DNA from: Gammaproteobacteria bacterium
GTDB taxonomy: Bacteria > Pseudomonadota > Gammaproteobacteria > Enterobacterales > Alteromonadaceae
NCBI GenBank assembly: GCA_018826295.1
Contig: JAHJZX010000028.1
Span: 29,648-93,647 of the forward strand
DNA length: 64,000 nt
Reading direction: 5' to 3'
Made by a program: the position numbers and the translations under genes. The notes under the pieces are model-generated. The model did no database searches. It had not been told where the DNA came from and saw nothing but the letters and a program-made list of their open reading frames with translations. Shown one piece after another: positions 1-8,274 of this stretch (position 1 is the first letter of the stretch; each line of letters opens with the position of its first letter).

Positions 1-1624
1 GCATGAAAGAGCCAACCGAGGTTGCCAGGATCAGTGAATTGACTACCGGTGCGTCCCAGCCCTCACCTAATAGTGCCCGGGTGCCTATCAACAGTTGAAT
101 TTGGCCACGGTTTAACAACAGAGTAAATAAACTGGTCTGCTGATTTAAAGCACCGCTAAGCTTGCTGTAATGTGCAGCACCAGCAAAGGGGCTGGCAGTC
201 AGTTTCAGCTGTTGCAGTTCAGCGGCAAGCTCAGTTACTAAAGCCGTAGGTAACAGACTAAGCCGGCCTGTCAGTAACGCCATTGCGGGTACTGTTTCGG
301 TTGCTTGAGACAGGGCCTGAAATACCGGCCAGGCACCAAGCGAAGGTTCGCCACTATCGGTGCCAGTAGCGAGCTGCTCGTCGCGAATATAATCGGTTAA
401 AATTACCTGACGCAAACCAGACTGGCGCAGCCGGTACTCCAGTTGGTGAATTTTTATGCAAGCGGCTATCTTGACCGGGTTAAGTGCCAACGCCCGCTGC
501 AATTGTGGGTTCGTCTGTAACAACAGCTCGCGCTTATGCAGCAGTTGACTGGCACTCAATTGGCGTCTTAATCCGGCTATATACTCTTGCTGTTGTTTGT
601 CGGCGGCAAAATCAGCAGAAAACAGCACCGCCTGCAGCAGTATTTGCCAGTTTCGTCTGTCCAGTTTGGGGATGTCACGTGGTTGAAAATCCAGTATTTG
701 CAGCAAACCCAGTGGCAGATGCTGCTGGCGCGCGGCTAAAAATGCCAGCAGGGCGGCAGCCAGCTCTGGCGCGGCTAAAATATCACGGGCGCTAATAGTG
801 TGGTTCAGCCATTTGTGCTGCGCCAGTAAGCGGTTAAATTCAGGTTGCACAAACAGGCTGTCACACAGGGCGACAACCTTATCGTCATGCGCAGTAAACT
901 GTTGTTGCTGGCTTTCGCTGATGGCTTCGGTCCAGACGTAATCCTGGTGCGGACACAAGGTGCCGGCTTTAACCAGCTCAGGCACTGAAATTTCTTCGTC
1001 CACCGGGCCGCAGAGCTGCTCATAGCGCTGCCAGTTGTGGCTTTGCGCATCATAAGGTGGTGTTGCCGTAAGCGACACCAGCACCAGCTCTGGCATGGCC
1101 GCGCATAAGGCATCTAATACCCGCCACCACTCCTTGGTTAAGTGATGGGCTTCGTCCAGAATAACTACGCCAATCTGATGCTGTTGTAACGCAGAGATTA
1201 AACAATGAATTTCAGTACTATCGAGCACTTCAGTTTCAGCGGCATCGTCGTCAGTAATATCTGCTGTAGTATCCTCCGACAGCTGGCCAGCCAATTGCCA
1301 GTGCAGTGCCTGATAGGTTACTGATGTTAATATTCCGGGGGCACGTATATCGCTGCTCACCCAGTCAGGCGGACCTTGGGTAGTAGTGTCGAAAAAATCT
1401 GCCAGACGCAGAAGCCATTGATCACGAATAACGCGGGTGGGCGACATCACCAGCGTTTTTTGCTGTAGCAGGCGAAAAACTTCCAGCCCCAGGCTGGTTT
1501 TACCGGCGCCGGGCGCGGCAACAATATGTAAACGCTTATCGGCTAAATGGCTGTGAACGGCGTCCAATACACGTTGCTGGTATGGTCGCCAGCTGTAGCG
1601 AAATGACAATTGGCTAAAAGGCAA
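1..1624 (-). CDS. DEAD/DEAH-box superfamily 2 helicase (C-terminus cut by window edge)
   Basis: The minus frame stays open from a TTG at 1624 to the window edge (about 541 codons seen). No ATG or GTG lies between this TTG and the upstream in-frame stop, and an AGGA sits about 9 bases before it, so TTG is the likely start. The N-terminus carries a Q-motif-like stretch (WRPYQQRVLDAV, residues 12-23), then Walker A (APGAGKTSLG, around residue 38), motif II DEAHH, motif III TATPP, and near the edge a motif V-like GEGWDAP. The final helicase motif with its arginine finger falls outside the window. Such proteins unwind or translocate on nucleic acid. No partner gene is visible, so a repair role and a defence role cannot be told apart. 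Family call firm, function open. Confidence 0.85.
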   Translation of the reverse strand, partial: MPFSQLSFRYSWRPYQQRVLDAVHSHLADKRLHIVAAPGAGKTSLGLEVFRLLQQKTLVMSPTRVIRDQWLLRLADFFDTTTQGPPDWVSSDIRAPGILTSVTYQALHWQLAGQLSEDTTADITDDDAAETEVLDSTEIHCLISALQQHQIGVVILDEAHHLTKEWWRVLDALCAAMPELVLVSLTATPPYDAQSHNWQRYEQLCGPVDEEISVPELVKAGTLCPHQDYVWTEAISESQQQQFTAHDDKVVALCDSLFVQPEFNRLLAQHKWLNHTISARDILAAPELAAALLAFLAARQQHLPLGLLQILDFQPRDIPKLDRRNWQILLQAVLFSADFAADKQQQEYIAGLRRQLSASQLLHKRELLLQTNPQLQRALALNPVKIAACIKIHQLEYRLRQSGLRQVILTDYIRDEQLATGTDSGEPSLGAWPVFQALSQATETVPAMALLTGRLSLLPTALVTELAAELQQLKLTASPFAGAAHYSKLSGALNQQTSLFTLLLNRGQIQLLIGTRALLGEGWDAPVVNSLILATSVGSFM

Positions 1625-1720
1625 AGTGGTGCATCCTGCAAAATATCTGGCTGCAGATAGTACATAGTATGGTTACGAAATTGCAACCTCCGTGTGGCCA
1701 GACAACGTTGCTGTAAAGGG

Positions 1721-4700
1721 CTAGCGCGGCGTTAGCTGGCGTGGCAAAAGTAAGGTAAAGCAGGTGCCGGCGCCGGGTGTGCTGGCAACTGTGATGGTGC
1801 CGCCCAGTTTTTGCGTGATAAGATTAAATACTATATGTAAGCCCAACCCTGTGCCGCCCTGATGACGATTAGTGGTAAAGAAAGGATCGAAAATACGCTC
1901 CAGGTTTTCACTGCTGATACCGGCACCATTATCGGTAAAAATAATTTCAATAGTGTTTGCTTTGTTTAAGCAGGTTAAACTGATTTGGCCACTGCTGCGG
2001 TCTTTAAAACCATGCACTATGGCATTTTGTGTCAGATTGGTAATGATCTGACCAATAGTACCGGGGTAGCTGTCCATCTCGATATCATCCGGGCAATTCA
2101 CTTTGAATATAATCTGCCGGCTACGCCACATTAAACTTAAGCTTTCCAGCAATTCATCTAAATACAGCGCCAGTTTAAACTGCCGCTGGTTATCCGCGGT
2201 GCGATCGACCGAAACCTGTTTAAAGTTGGCCACTAACTGGGCAGCGCGCTGCAGATTATGATCCAGCAAGCGACCGGCCTGAGTTAATTTATACAGATAG
2301 TCTGTCAGTTCCTGGCGCCGAATATTACCGCTGGCCAGTTTTTGCTGCAGCAGTAAACTTTCCTCGGTGACAACACTGTTGGCTGTTAATGCCACACCCA
2401 GCGGTGTATTTACCTCGTGGGCGACGCCGGCGACTAACTGACCCAGCGCGGCCATTTTTTCGGTGCGTACCAATTCTTTCATCGTCGATTCTAATTGCTG
2501 CAGCGTTTGCTCGGCTTTATTTTTCGACTCTTGCAGTGCCTTGCTTCTTTCACTGAGCTGCTCTGTGCGCGCTTCTACCAGCCAGGCCAGTTCTTCCTGC
2601 TGCTTTTTTAAGCGCTTTAGCCGGGTTAGATGTAAGCCCAGTAGTAGTGATGGCAAGATGCTAAACAGCAGTAACCTGGCCCACCAGGTTTCCCACCACA
2701 GTGGTAGTACTTCAACCTCAAGCCCGGTTTCCTCGCTCCAGCCGAGTTGTGGCAAGCCCGCCCGCAGGCGCAACTGATATTGCCCGGGCGGTAAACGCTC
2801 GAAACGGGCATTGCGGTTGCTGGCATCCTGAGTGATCCAATCGGTAGACACCGGGTCCAGCCGGTATTGAAACTGTACTAGCTCTGTTTCAATAAACTCG
2901 CGGCTGGAATAACCAACACTAAAGCTGCGTGAACCGGTAGCCGGAATAGTCAGCTTTTTTAGTTGGTGTACTATGCGGGCCAGGCTCGCTTCACGGCTGT
3001 CGTTGTTGAGCCGGGCAGCAGCGCCATTGACTGTCAGACTAACTAAAGTTGGCGCAGCTATGGGCTGGGGTGTGTAGGCCAGCACTTGTTGCGGCTGAAA
3101 TAGCGTAAAGCCATCCATGCCACCAAAAGCGATACTACCGTCGGCAAAGCGGGCACTGGAAGCATTGATATAATCCCGGCGCAGGGTACCGTGGCGATGG
3201 CCAAAGTTACGAAAGCTTGTCGTTGCCGGATCAAATACAGAGATACCAAAGGCGTTGCTTAGCCAGATGTTGCCTTGTTGATCCAGCTCAGCCGCTTTTA
3301 ACTGGCCATTGGCCAGGCCCTGCGGCTCGGCATATTGCTTAAAGCTGACGTTGGCCGGTGTGATGTCGTTGTCCTGTGGCAGCAGTTGCAGCAGACCGGT
3401 ACCGTTAGTGGCCAGCCAATGCCGGTTGTTAGCGTCACTAAGGTAGGCCATTGGCGCTGAGGGCAGGCTGGCGGCGCTGTTGTCGGCGTTAGCTGTTAGC
3501 TGGTGTTCAAATATTAATTGTCCGCTTTGCCGGTCAAACCAGGATAATCCACTGTACGAGCCTACCAGCACGTAGCGCTGGCCCAGCGGCCGGATAAAGG
3601 TGATGGCGCGGTTAAACGGATATTGCGCAATCAGTTGCTGTGCTGTGCGGTCCAGAATGACAATGCCAACCTGCTCGATGGCCAGCCACAGCTGGGTGTC
3701 ACTGGCCCACAGCCGGCGCACCGGGCCGGCACTGACAGAGGCTGGCAACGGTTGATCCTGGAAGTGGCCGGTTTGTATATCCAGTGTGCTGATGCCCTGG
3801 GCATGACCAAACCAGAGCTGGTTATTATGCGCTATGGCGCAGTAAAAGGTTAAGCGGTGGCTATCGGCGGCAACAGCATCAAGGCGGTTATCGCTGATGT
3901 TAAGTTGAAACAGGCCATCGGCAGTGCCGGCCCATAAACGCTCGTCAGCGCTGATCAGGCTGATAGTGGCAGGGTTGCGGACAGCGGCCATCAACGGCAG
4001 ATCTGGCGTAATACTGCTAAACAGATTATTAGCCTGATTTAACCGCGATACGCCGCCATTCCAGGTGCCAACCCAGATGCTGCCATCACGATCTTCCAGC
4101 AATGACACCACTTTACCATTGCCGAGGCTGGCAGGATTATGACGCTGATGATAATAACTGGCGTGTTGTTGCCACTGGCCTTCAATCAGACGTAACGAAC
4201 TCAGGCCGTACTGGCTGCCAACCCAGAGCTGACCATCCTGCGTCATTTTGATGCTGCGGATCTCACTACTGCTGACGCCACTGCTGTAACTCGTTAACGT
4301 GATTTTTGTCCAGCCCCCGCTGACCGGGTCGAGCAGCACTAAGCCTTCGTGCTCAAGGCCAACCCACAAACGTCCAGCGGTATCATGGTGTAACGCCATC
4401 ACCGAGGCAGTAGGAAAAGGAAAATCGGCTACCTTGCTAAGCTTGCCGCTATCTGGGTTGAAGCGCACTAAGCCACGCGGTGTACCCAGCCATAGCTGGC
4501 CCTCAGCATCAGTGGAGATAGCGCTAATATTGTTGTTTTGCAGCTCGATGTTGCCAGCGTTATCTGGTAACGGCCATTGCAAAGCCTGGGTTGGTGTATG
4601 CCACAGCGCCAGACCGATATTGGTGCCAACCCAAAGTTGTTGCTGTGCATCTAAATGTAACGACAACACAACTGTTTCAGTATTATCAGGTGTTTGCGCC

Positions 4701-5098
4701 TGAATACTTTCAAAGTAGCCGAGTCTGGGATCAAAACGGTTTAAACCGTTCAGGGTGCCCACCCAAATAACGCCGTGCTGATCGACCTGAAGTGCGGTGA
4801 CAAAGTTATCACTTAATGAATGGTTTAGCTCAGGGTCGGGCCGAAATACCGTTACGGCAAAGCCATCATAACGGTTCAGACCATTTTGTGTGCCAATCCA
4901 GATATTGCCAGCACTATCTTGCGCCATAGCGGTAACGGTGGCTTGCGATAAACCCTGTTGAATATCCAATCGAGCAAAGCGGGACACCGATGCTAAAGCA
5001 GCATAACCAGATTCTGGCAGTGTGATGAGCAGGGCCATAAAAAACAGGGCTAGCCGTAACCGCCTTTTTGCTGAGTGTTCGTTTAAAACCAAGTACAT
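1721..5098 (-). CDS. Two-component-propeller sensor histidine kinase (Reg_prop, Y_Y_Y, HisKA, HATPase)
   Basis: The start is placed at ATG 5098, preceded by AAGG, because it opens a clean signal peptide (MYLVLNEHSAKRRLRLALFF then a hydrophobic run ending GYA). The frame also continues upstream to 5218. Residues of roughly 35-680 are repeated propeller blades of the form IWVGT-x-NGLNR (Reg_prop). A Y_Y_Y immunoglobulin-like domain follows, then one membrane helix (WWARLLLFSILPSLLLGLHL), a coiled coil, and a kinase core: phospho-acceptor His near residue 894 in AGVAHEVNTPLG, N-box NLTQNAIVHGF, G1 DNGAGIS and G2 GGTGLGL. The large sensor part would lie in the periplasm and the kinase in the cytoplasm. 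There is no receiver or HTH domain, so a separate response regulator is needed, and none is adjacent. Ligand unknown. The family resembles HTCS sensors but lacks their fused regulator. Confidence 0.88.
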   Translation of the reverse strand: MYLVLNEHSAKRRLRLALFFMALLITLPESGYAALASVSRFARLDIQQGLSQATVTAMAQDSAGNIWIGTQNGLNRYDGFAVTVFRPDPELNHSLSDNFVTALQVDQHGVIWVGTLNGLNRFDPRLGYFESIQAQTPDNTETVVLSLHLDAQQQLWVGTNIGLALWHTPTQALQWPLPDNAGNIELQNNNISAISTDAEGQLWLGTPRGLVRFNPDSGKLSKVADFPFPTASVMALHHDTAGRLWVGLEHEGLVLLDPVSGGWTKITLTSYSSGVSSSEIRSIKMTQDGQLWVGSQYGLSSLRLIEGQWQQHASYYHQRHNPASLGNGKVVSLLEDRDGSIWVGTWNGGVSRLNQANNLFSSITPDLPLMAAVRNPATISLISADERLWAGTADGLFQLNISDNRLDAVAADSHRLTFYCAIAHNNQLWFGHAQGISTLDIQTGHFQDQPLPASVSAGPVRRLWASDTQLWLAIEQVGIVILDRTAQQLIAQYPFNRAITFIRPLGQRYVLVGSYSGLSWFDRQSGQLIFEHQLTANADNSAASLPSAPMAYLSDANNRHWLATNGTGLLQLLPQDNDITPANVSFKQYAEPQGLANGQLKAAELDQQGNIWLSNAFGISVFDPATTSFRNFGHRHGTLRRDYINASSARFADGSIAFGGMDGFTLFQPQQVLAYTPQPIAAPTLVSLTVNGAAARLNNDSREASLARIVHQLKKLTIPATGSRSFSVGYSSREFIETELVQFQYRLDPVSTDWITQDASNRNARFERLPPGQYQLRLRAGLPQLGWSEETGLEVEVLPLWWETWWARLLLFSILPSLLLGLHLTRLKRLKKQQEELAWLVEARTEQLSERSKALQESKNKAEQTLQQLESTMKELVRTEKMAALGQLVAGVAHEVNTPLGVALTANSVVTEESLLLQQKLASGNIRRQELTDYLYKLTQAGRLLDHNLQRAAQLVANFKQVSVDRTADNQRQFKLALYLDELLESLSLMWRSRQIIFKVNCPDDIEMDSYPGTIGQIITNLTQNAIVHGFKDRSSGQISLTCLNKANTIEIIFTDNGAGISSENLERIFDPFFTTNRHQGGTGLGLHIVFNLITQKLGGTITVASTPGAGTCFTLLLPRQLTPR

Positions 5099-5289
5099 AA
5101 AAAAACCTTGGGTACTGGCACTTAAAAGTCTGTGCGGTTGATGCCCTAAGCATAGTCGTAAATAACTGCGCTGCCATAGCATTTTCTGCTGCACAGCCAA
5201 AGGGAAAATCTGCACCAATTAGGTGCGGCTCGCCTGAAAAATGATAGCCTAAAATTATTATGTTATTGATAAATAATAATATAAAAAAG

Positions 5290-5306
5290 TTGGCACAAGG
5301 CTTCCT
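5290..5306 (+). promoter_or_regulatory. Sigma-54-like (-24/-12) promoter for glnK-amtB
   Basis: TTGGCACAAGGCTTCCT lies 46 bases before the glnK start. It matches the RpoN consensus TTGGCAC-R-N3-Y-TTGCW except that the -12 GC is CC. Spacing of the GG and -12 elements is exactly that of the family. glnK-amtB operons are classically NtrC/sigma-54 dependent, which supports the call. No clear NtrC palindrome was found upstream. Confidence 0.5.
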
Positions 5307-5339
5307 TAGTAAATAACGAATCGCTAAGACGACTACTAA

Positions 5340-5690
<351 letters not shown>

Positions 5691-5702
5691 GGAGCTGTTA
5701 TC

Positions 5703-6974
5703 ATGCAAGAGCAAATTTATCACTTACAGTATGCCATGGACACCTTTTACTTCCTGATTTGTGGAGTACTGGTAATGTGGATGGCGGCTGGCTTTTCCAT
5801 GCTGGAAGCTGGTCTGGTGCGGGCAAAAAACACCACTGAAATTTTAACCAAAAACGTCGCCCTGTACTCTATTGCCTGCATTATGTATCTGGTATGTGGT
5901 TATGCCTTTATGTACGGCGGCGAGTTTTTCTTAAGTGGTATTGGCGGTGTTGATGTCGATGCCACGCTAACCAGCTTTGCTGAACGCGAAGATGGCTTTA
6001 CCGGCGGAGCTGTGTATTCCACTGCATCTGATTTTTTCTTTCAGGTGGTGTTTGTTGCTACTGCTATGTCTATCGTATCTGGTGCCGTGGCTGAGCGCAT
6101 GAAGCTATGGGCCTTTTTAGCCTTTGCCGTAGTGATGACCGGCTTTATCTACCCGGTGCACGGCTCCTGGACCTGGGGCGCTGAAGGCATGTTTGGTATC
6201 AATCTGGATGATCAGTTTGGCTTTTCTGACTTTGCCGGCTCAGGCATAGTGCATATGGCCGGTGCTGCTGCAGCCCTTGCCGGAGTATTACTGCTGGGTG
6301 CGCGTAAAGGTAAATACAGTAAAGACGGTAAAGTGAATGCTATTCCGGGTGCCAATATGCCGCTGGCAACGCTGGGCACCTTGGTGCTGTGGATGGGCTG
6401 GTTTGGCTTTAACGGTGGTTCGGTGTTAAAGCTGGGTGATATCAGCAATGCCAACGCAGTTGCAATGGTATTTTTAAACACTAATGCCGCTGCAGCTGCA
6501 GGTGCTGTTGCTGCACTGGCACTGTCGGTGGTGTTATTCCGTAAAGCAGATCTTACTATGGCATTAAACGGCGCTCTGGCCGGTTTAGTTGCCATCACCG
6601 CTGAGCCATCAACTCCTACGGCATTGCAAGCCACCTTATTTGGTGCAGTAGGCGGTGTGCTGGTAGTCGCGTCTATTATAGGCCTGGACAAACTGAAAAT
6701 TGACGACCCGGTCGGTGCTATTTCGGTACACGGTGTTGTCGGGTTGTTTGGCCTGTTGCTGGTACCACTGACCAAAGAAGGGGCAACCTTTGCCGGCCAG
6801 TTAATTGGTGCAGCCGCTATTTTCTTCTGGGTGTTTATTGCCAGTCTGGTGGTGTGGTATGCGCTGAAACTGACAATCGGTATTCGGGTAAGTGAAGAAG
6901 CAGAGTATGAAGGCGTAGACGCCTCAGAGTGTGGTATTGAAGCCTACCCTGAGTTTGTCGCGTCGGTAAAGTAA
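5703..6974 (+). CDS. amtB: Ammonium transporter AmtB
   Basis: A 423-residue polytopic membrane protein with the Amt signature elements: FSMLEAGLVRAKN near the N-terminus, the pore segments VHGSWTWG and DFAGSGIVHMAGAAAAL, and the second conserved His in ISVHGVVGLFGLL. Eleven membrane helices are expected. It begins with MQEQIYHLQYAMDTFYFLI, without an obvious cleaved signal peptide, unlike Escherichia coli AmtB. It sits 12 bases after glnK with a GGAG ribosome site, forming the conserved glnK-amtB operon, and is followed by a strong terminator. Role: uptake of ammonium at low concentration, gated by GlnK. Confidence 0.95.
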   Translation: MQEQIYHLQYAMDTFYFLICGVLVMWMAAGFSMLEAGLVRAKNTTEILTKNVALYSIACIMYLVCGYAFMYGGEFFLSGIGGVDVDATLTSFAEREDGFTGGAVYSTASDFFFQVVFVATAMSIVSGAVAERMKLWAFLAFAVVMTGFIYPVHGSWTWGAEGMFGINLDDQFGFSDFAGSGIVHMAGAAAALAGVLLLGARKGKYSKDGKVNAIPGANMPLATLGTLVLWMGWFGFNGGSVLKLGDISNANAVAMVFLNTNAAAAAGAVAALALSVVLFRKADLTMALNGALAGLVAITAEPSTPTALQATLFGAVGGVLVVASIIGLDKLKIDDPVGAISVHGVVGLFGLLLVPLTKEGATFAGQLIGAAAIFFWVFIASLVVWYALKLTIGIRVSEEAEYEGVDASECGIEAYPEFVASVK

Positions 6975-7104
6975 GCAGCCTGGGAAGAGTTGGTGGAACT
7001 TCCCGGGAGCGAGTGAGCGAGGGTGAGGCTGTAACAAGCATAGCCCCCGCAAACTGAACGTCCCCACCAATACGTCTATCCTTGTCCTTTGTCTTTTATC
7101 TGAC

Positions 7105-7134
7105 ACCCCGTGCCAAATGGCGCGGGGTTTTTTT
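7105..7134 (+). terminator. Rho-independent terminator of glnK-amtB
   Basis: The stem CCCCGTGCC / GGCGCGGGG has 9 pairs (one T-G) closing an AAAT loop, followed by TTTTTTT. It stands 131 bases after the amtB stop on the same strand. The long leader between stop and hairpin holds nothing coding. Confidence 0.88.
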
Positions 7135-7146
7135 ATTGCGCAGTGC

Positions 7147-7309
7147 CAGGGCTTGTTGACGTTTCAGGGTTGTTTTTGCAGCAGTCTGGCGGCGCTTTGC
7201 ACTTTGTCACTCGTCCCTTATTTAGAATAACTAAACTTCGCTCCTCGTTTCGCGTTCAGAACGCCACCAGAGCGAACAAAATTTAACCTCAAAACGTCAA
7301 CAAGCCCTG
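7147..7309. repeat. MITE-like element with 18-bp perfect terminal inverted repeats
   Basis: CAGGGCTTGTTGACGTTT at 7147-7164 is repeated as its exact reverse complement at 7292-7309, bounding a non-coding segment of 163 bases. The inner sequence continues with partial complementarity (TCTGGCGGCG on the left against CGCCACCAGA on the right) and has a small central inverted repeat (TTTAG-AATAA-CTAAA). There is no transposase and no clear target duplication. It fills most of the 386-base gap between amtB and the PEP-CTERM gene. It looks like a dispersed palindromic repeat or miniature transposable element; a single copy is visible in this window. Confidence 0.6.
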
Positions 7310-7318
7310 ATCAGGCAA

Positions 7319-7344
7319 ATAAAAAAGCATCCCGCAGGATGCTT
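7319..7344 (-). terminator. Rho-independent terminator of the PEP-CTERM gene
   Basis: Read on the minus strand, AAGCATCC - TGCG - GGATGCTT forms an 8-bp stem followed by a T-rich run. It begins 17 bases after the stop of the minus-strand gene ending at 7361. Confidence 0.85.
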
Positions 7345-7360
7345 TAATTGGCAGGATGAT

Positions 7361-8107
7361 TCAGCTGAACTTTCTGCGCCCGGCCAGCATAACCAGTGCC
7401 ATGGCAAATAATGACAGGGTCACCGGCTCAGAAACTTCTGTGGTTGGCCTGGTAGTCGTTGTGGTTAGGCCGCTAAACTTCAGGTAATCGTCGCCAGAGG
7501 TTAAGCCATTACCGAAGTATTGATTGTAAGCACCGATCATCCAATACTTGCTGGCAACGCCACTGGTGCTTTTATTCAGGTTGGAGCCTGTATTAAGCGA
7601 ATAATAGTGGTTTGCCGGAGAAGCACCAACGTTTGAGAAACTGGATGAAGCCACTGCATAACTGCTTATTTCATTCCAGCGTTCCATTGGCGAGCCACCA
7701 TTAAATGGATTGTTGTTAAAAGCGGCGATAGAGATATCGCTGTCAGTGTTGGCATAAGCCACACTGATGCCAGCCAGTTCAACTTCTTCGCTAAAGGACA
7801 ACAGCACAAAATCGTAGCGGCCGTAATTATCTACCCAATGTTGATCACCTGAGCTGTTAAATACCAGCGTACCCCATTCACTAAGCCAGAGTTCAGCCTG
7901 GAATATATCTTCGTCATTATAAGCAGACCAGGACGTCATGCTTACCGACATAGTGTTGTTGTCATCCGATATATTGATGGTGTTAGGAATGATATTACGG
8001 TTAATAGAGCCTGATCCGCCACTGCCGACAAAATCCCAGGTTTGGGTTGCGGCCTGGCAAGCCCCGCTTAGCGCAAGTAAACTGCAGGCAACAAGTAACT
8101 TATCCAT
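7361..8107 (-). CDS. PEP-CTERM exosortase-dependent surface protein (XDP1-like)
   Basis: The start is placed at the second ATG (8107), because AAGG lies 7 bases before it but almost touches the ATG at 8113. The product has about 248 residues: a signal peptide (MDKLLVACSLLALSGACQA), a Gly/Ser/Asn-rich secreted body beginning TQTWDFVGSGGSGS, and a C-terminal sorting tail SEPVTLSLFAMALVMLAGRR, that is an EP motif, a membrane helix and a basic end. This tail is the PEP-CTERM signal recognised by an exosortase, which would anchor or release the protein at the outer surface. The body resembles what I recall as the exosortase-dependent protein XDP1, a recollection I cannot check here. No exosortase or polysaccharide genes are nearby. 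It has its own terminator and stands alone. Confidence 0.75.
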   Translation of the reverse strand: MDKLLVACSLLALSGACQAATQTWDFVGSGGSGSINRNIIPNTINISDDNNTMSVSMTSWSAYNDEDIFQAELWLSEWGTLVFNSSGDQHWVDNYGRYDFVLLSFSEEVELAGISVAYANTDSDISIAAFNNNPFNGGSPMERWNEISSYAVASSSFSNVGASPANHYYSLNTGSNLNKSTSGVASKYWMIGAYNQYFGNGLTSGDDYLKFSGLTTTTTRPTTEVSEPVTLSLFAMALVMLAGRRKFS

Positions 8108-8274
8108 AGTCATACCTTAATTCCAGTGTTGTTAATCCACAGCGCAGCACTGCATTTTGCAATGCAGCCAGCTATGTTATAGCTTTATATAGTAAAAGCC
8201 ATGCAATAAAAGCGCCAATGAATTTTATGTGTTTATTATCATTAGCATATGATTTTTTGCTACCGACAACTAAC

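Noticed and set aside
4299..4703. 134-codon frame antisense to the propeller kinase
   Set aside because: Runs across repeated propeller blades and reflects their periodic codons rather than a gene.
6212..6775. 187-codon open frame antisense to amtB
   Set aside because: Ser/Pro/Thr/Ala-rich translation with no motif, fully inside a certain gene; a shadow of amtB codon bias.
6990..7020. Small hairpin GGGAAG / CTTCCC after amtB
   Set aside because: Six pairs with an 11-base loop and no T-run; the strong terminator at 7105-7134 explains the end of the operon.
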